From JBFIHF01 sp964411125 (GTDB lineage: Bacteria > Myxococcota_A > Bradymonadia > Bradymonadales > Bradymonadaceae), in contig CAYPJU010000002.1 in assembly GCA_964411125.1 (NCBI GenBank), positions 124,001 to 188,000 on the forward strand: a DNA stretch of 64,000 bases, in the 5' to 3' direction. Positions 62,801 to 64,000 of the stretch are shown here, one piece after another. Every line of letters begins with the position of its first letter. The stretch's first letter is position 1. A program made the position numbers and the translations under genes. Below the pieces are notes generated by a model. That model worked only from the letters and a program-made list of their open reading frames with translations. It had not been told where the DNA came from and searched no databases.

Positions 62801-63207
62801 TCTTCGATGTTCAGGGGGTCCCGAAGACAGTGGCCGAGCTCCACGAAGCCTTCGTGGAGGCCTGCGACGGTGACGTCGACGTCGCCGAGGCGACGCTCCA
62901 CCGAGCGGTGGCGACTTTCGAGCGCATCGGCCTTCGGTTCGAGGTGCCCTCGATGCTCACCGCGCTCGGAATCTGCGCCGCACGCCGCGAAGACTGGGAG
63001 ACGTGCGCGTCCCTGATCCGACGGGCGCAGCACGGCATCACGGAAACGGGCGCGACGAGCCTTCTGGTCGCCACCGGTGCGGACACCGTCGCCGGTCTCG
63101 CACGCAACGCCGGCGAATCGAGCTGCGAACGCGTGGCGCACCAGCTCGCCCAATCGCAGTGGGTGGCGCTCGGCCATCCGCGCGCAGGCAGCACGCGACC
63201 AGACTGA
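59806..63207 (+). CDS. Ser/Thr kinase fused to AAA/STAND-like ATPase and TPR
   Basis: A 1133-residue regulator. Residues 1-275 are a Hanks kinase (GRGGMGAVY, ALKIL, VVHRDIKPQN, VDFGIA, YMAPEQ), an intact RD kinase. From about 350 comes an AAA_16/STAND-like ATPase: LVGRRSERDAL, Walker A GPAGVGKSRLAEW near 388 and Walker B VLWIDDAQWG. The last 400 residues are TPR-like helical repeats (SQRANVLSHQGKPAEALAAYELA). Such kinase-ATPase-TPR chains are common in myxobacteria and act as large signalling hubs. It is divergent from the RCC1/EGF lipoprotein. Confidence 0.93.
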   Translation: MRIGAFEVGEEIGRGGMGAVYLARHASDGVDVALKILDEMQSDMDHAFDLEVQAMARLNHRSIAMVVDAGRLEAETARSMQFPPNSPWIAMEFVRGDELATLRGALGWDEIRDFALGVLDALAHSHSLGVVHRDIKPQNIIIARTFDRRVDPKLVDFGIALPIEDLEIEGGDPTDKTVIGTPRYMAPEQVAAAWAIQGPPTDLYSLACVIWELATGSAPFDDKAPYVLMLRHLKDPPPTFRPRIPVPLGLERWLRRMLEKGPMERFRRAADAAHAFRALGDVTVLGDEEPTEVEEDWKTMREVAPVADLPEPVRRPWHGTYDRPPIPEQPRERSADSRMTLVGSGLGLVGMRTMPLVGRRSERDALWQALLAADRACSPQPVVLRGPAGVGKSRLAEWFSRHADEVGGAQVLRVLHSEDGGAADGLGPALIRHMRCKGLEVVQASEFIQRWLADRMENPSEPLAESLLSIVISGYGEVNTSAFFMDPAERYRIFTEFLDVLCRERPVVLWIDDAQWGRDAVELAHHLMTAPKQLPVVIVVTMKDDNPDNPAERRAIELGEMGTSMHVEPLDETEQIALVRQMLGLSLSLARTVAERTGGNPLFATQLVRSWVAGGALVAADDGLVLSASAPNMPDDVHALLADEFDRIIEGFLPRAPDANERIELLATLGSEVVDAELAALAGADRFLVEEMMRALAFGGLVERTEDGWRFSTSLFRESLERRAREAGRSEGHHRRCADLVRDFYDDHAVGIAARRARHLLGAKAYAEAIAPLLVAADLAVGESVAEARQLLELLDDAIERVGEDTSRARAHARLIRGSVELIAGNVDQVLVIAAEVAEEAEAHGWKVELGRAHSQRANVLSHQGKPAEALAAYELASAALEGESPEALARHLVSLGVARRRANDVAGAIDACARAVQIYEDLERDRELINARSELGCSMLGHGQYDEARELLRRAARDAAALGSAQAQWRALLLEGLLEILAERWDAARGCFDRANDVFDVQGVPKTVAELHEAFVEACDGDVDVAEATLHRAVATFERIGLRFEVPSMLTALGICAARREDWETCASLIRRAQHGITETGATSLLVATGADTVAGLARNAGESSCERVAHQLAQSQWVALGHPRAGSTRPD

Positions 63208-63391
63208 ACCCGGGGCCCCGACGGACTCCAGGTCCGCCGAGAATCTCTCTTCGACAAAGCGGTCGCGGTCGTCGGGCTCGATGACGAAACGGTAGACAAC
63301 GAAGATCTGGAGCAGCCTTCTCGGTCCCCCAACCCTCGCTACTGCGGTCGGCCGAGGGCTGAAGAGCGCGCGGTCCACGACTGCGAGTGAC
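63208..63391. other. Intergenic, convergent, nothing distinct seen
   Basis: 184 bases between the stops of two convergent genes. No clear hairpin with T-run, repeat or gene is found. It contrasts with the other convergent gaps, which are rich in repeats. Confidence 0.5.
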
Positions 63392-64000
63392 TCAGTTCCC
63401 CTTCGAGCTCGCCTCTTCCCACCCCTTCTTGACGTTATTCTCGATCCACGCCGCCACGTGTTCGTCGATCCCTGCCCGGTCGGGCGCGACGCGGAGATCC
63501 GTCTGAAGAGGCTCTTTCCTGCCCGGCGAAAAGTCCGTGAAAAAGACGACGTAGGGTGGGTAGTTGCGGTCCTCGTCGTCCTTGTTCGTCGCGAACGCGA
63601 CGTACTTTCGAACGCCCAACCCGCCCCGCAACTCTTTCGTCCACGCCTTGCGCTCCAGCACCTCCGAGCGCGACAGGTCCTTTGGCGTCGCCTTCTCGTC
63701 GCGGCCCGCGAATGGCACGTGGCGGAAGACCTGGTCGAGCCCCACCGTCCCCACGTCGACCGGCTTGTCCTCCCGGGGGCCGACGAGGATCGGGTGGATC
63801 ATCGAGACGATCGGCAGCGTGCCGAGCGCCGAATAGCCGGACTTCTCGTCGTAGGCGAGCGTCATCCGCCGCACCGGAAGGTCCCGGCTGTCCGTGTCGA
63901 CGATGTCCGACACCTTCACCTCGACCACGATCTCCGGCTTCACGAATCGTGAAAGTGTTCCTTCACGGTTTGCCATCCGGAAGGTGCTCGGTACCTCGAG
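63392..64000 (-). CDS. C-terminal part of a ligase-like protein (5' end outside window)
   Basis: The frame is open from the stop at 63392 through the right edge, so about 203 residues of a longer protein are visible; the ATG at 63976 is probably internal. The segment FVKPEIVVEVKVSDIV followed by a charged REDKP is the pattern of the C-terminal OB domain of ATP-dependent DNA or RNA ligases (KPxIVVEV, then RxDK). The remaining part is helical and unrecognised. The call is tentative, as the adenylation domain is outside the window. Confidence 0.4.
   Translation of the reverse strand, partial: LEVPSTFRMANREGTLSRFVKPEIVVEVKVSDIVDTDSRDLPVRRMTLAYDEKSGYSALGTLPIVSMIHPILVGPREDKPVDVGTVGLDQVFRHVPFAGRDEKATPKDLSRSEVLERKAWTKELRGGLGVRKYVAFATNKDDEDRNYPPYVVFFTDFSPGRKEPLQTDLRVAPDRAGIDEHVAAWIENNVKKGWEEASSKGN

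Overview
The window is one high-GC, densely packed bacterial chromosome segment with about 50 protein genes, one tRNA and three 100-base runs of N. It is therefore a draft scaffold, probably a metagenome-assembled or short-read genome. Several traits point to the Myxococcota / former Deltaproteobacteria: many cysteine-rich lipoproteins with Asn-Asn-Gly-Thr linkers, a short RHH protein of the TIGR04563 type, an RCC1/EGF repeat lipoprotein, Hanks-type kinases fused to ATPase and TPR modules, FHA-GGDEF and TonB-like energy transducers. The exact order is not settled by the sequence; Bradymonadia-like or Polyangia-like lineages are plausible.

Layout. 1-4.8 kb: a divergent pair, with a MurC-like ligase and MurD on the minus strand and era-der on the plus strand. 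4.8-12.3 kb: RHH protein, CBM9-like lipoprotein, an exbB-exbD-tonB operon, an RCK-type channel with an odd selectivity filter, and a membrane-anchored unknown. 12.3-20.8 kb: tRNA-Ala with terminator, a repeat-rich unknown, a GT4 glycosyltransferase, a CAP-domain lipoprotein, a cysteine-rich lipoprotein, pyruvate kinase and a second TonB-like protein. 21-29.3 kb: FHA-GGDEF; folD-gcvT-gcvH (one-carbon metabolism); a tightly overlapped Lgt-like / histidine kinase / DUF72 operon; an MBL-fold hydrolase; trmB. 29.4-33.7 kb: a MscS channel in an operon with a very unusual 1123-residue protein (signal peptide, periplasmic coiled coil, membrane region, cytoplasmic P-loop ATPase). 33.7-38.6 kb: a TPR lipoprotein plus a duplicated MlaF/MlaE-type lipid ABC transporter with a small outer-membrane barrel. 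39-42 kb: puuD, an NNGT lipoprotein and an App1-like phosphatase. 42-47 kb: a kinase / FHA / lipoprotein / VWA operon. 47-54.4 kb: GT2, a canonical K+ channel, ftsK and a papain-like lipoprotein. 54.5-64 kb: an Imm21-like protein, a 1498-residue RCC1/EGF lipoprotein, a kinase-ATPase-TPR regulator, and the C-terminal part of a ligase-like protein.

The most notable points outside ordinary genes are in the gene-end intergenic regions. Nearly every convergent gap, and some other 3' ends, holds a different hairpin-rich repeat: a 21-bp perfect palindrome, a roughly 160-bp imperfect palindrome, three 36-bp palindromic units, a 57-bp inverted copy of a gene's own 3' end followed by mirrored arrays of UUCG-loop hairpins, and 7-bp microsatellites. 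Two of the three N gaps are flanked by identical 55-base copies, so they look like k-mer overlaps rather than missing sequence. The strongest candidate for an undescribed system is the MscS plus membrane coiled-coil ATPase operon at 29.4-33.7 kb.
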